From assembly GCA_947499275.1 (NCBI GenBank), contig CANMNM010000081.1:1-6504 (forward strand): a DNA stretch of 6,504 nucleotides, written 5' to 3'. The DNA is from Actinomycetota bacterium. Its GTDB lineage: Bacteria; Actinomycetota; Actinomycetes; S36-B12. How positions within the stretch are numbered: the first letter of the stretch is position 1; every line of letters starts with the position of its first letter. Shown here piece after piece: positions 6,440 through 6,504 of this stretch. The notes under the pieces are model-generated. The model saw nothing but the letters and a program-made list of their open reading frames with translations. It was not told where the DNA came from and ran no database searches. Position numbers and translations under genes: made by a program.

Positions 6440-6504
6440 TTACTTCAAGATGTAAATCATGAAAAAGAGTGCAATCCAAACAACATCAACGAAGTGCCAG
6501 TAAT
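6440..6504 (-). CDS. ctaE: Cytochrome c oxidase subunit III (CtaE), last 20 residues; 5' part outside window
   Basis: The frame reads in from the right edge and ends at TAA (6442-6440). The visible C-terminus, beginning YWHFVDVVWI and ending in a hydrophobic helix and ILK, is the conserved final transmembrane helix of aa3-type oxidase subunit III. Its position 45 bases upstream of qcrC on the same strand matches the standard actinobacterial ctaE-qcrCAB order. Subunit III is a membrane subunit that stabilises the catalytic subunit of the terminal oxidase. Only the tail is seen, but motif and context agree. Confidence 0.93.
   Translation of the reverse strand, partial: YWHFVDVVWIALFFMIYILK

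Noticed and set aside
1..6504. Search by eye for CRISPR repeats, insertion sequences, tRNA/rRNA and an unknown multi-gene system.
   Set aside because: No direct repeat series, transposase or structural RNA was recognised; almost all bases are covered by recognisable housekeeping-type genes.

Overview
The window is an ordinary chromosomal stretch from an actinobacterium (Actinomycetota). The diagnostic part is the gene order ctaE-qcrC-qcrA-qcrB. It encodes a diheme, membrane-anchored cytochrome c (QcrC), a three-helix Rieske protein and a cytochrome b with a long hydrophilic C-terminal tail. This is the bcc branch of the actinobacterial bcc-aa3 respiratory supercomplex. The base composition looks moderate rather than strongly GC-rich, so a mid-GC lineage (for example an aquatic actinobacterium) is possible, but I cannot name a genus.

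Layout from left to right: (1) the 3' part of an L,D-transpeptidase gene on the + strand (2-352), cut by the window edge. (2) A convergent, complete gene on the - strand (390-2624) for a cytoplasmic molybdopterin oxidoreductase of the DMSO-reductase superfamily, substrate unknown. (3) A 172-base intergenic region (2625-2796) with a perfect 16-base palindrome, a G-rich tract and a strong hairpin terminator. (4) The - strand respiratory operon: the end of ctaE (6440-6504), then qcrC, qcrA and qcrB. The qcrC/qcrA and qcrA/qcrB pairs share four-base ATGA stop-start overlaps, which suggests translational coupling and matched subunit amounts.

How the genes work together: QcrB and QcrA oxidise menaquinol and pass electrons through the Rieske cluster to the two c-type hemes of QcrC. 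QcrC hands them directly to the aa3 oxidase, of which CtaE is subunit III. The molybdenum enzyme lies downstream of qcrB on the same strand but behind the terminator and next to a likely operator, so it is probably a separate transcription unit. Nothing visible ties it to respiration. The L,D-transpeptidase is a cell-wall crosslinking enzyme and is unrelated.

I saw no mobile element, CRISPR array, tRNA or rRNA, and no convincing new multi-gene system. The points most worth a second look are the uncharacterised molybdenum enzyme, with an aspartate at the probable metal-ligand position, and the dense regulatory-looking spacer at 2701-2781.
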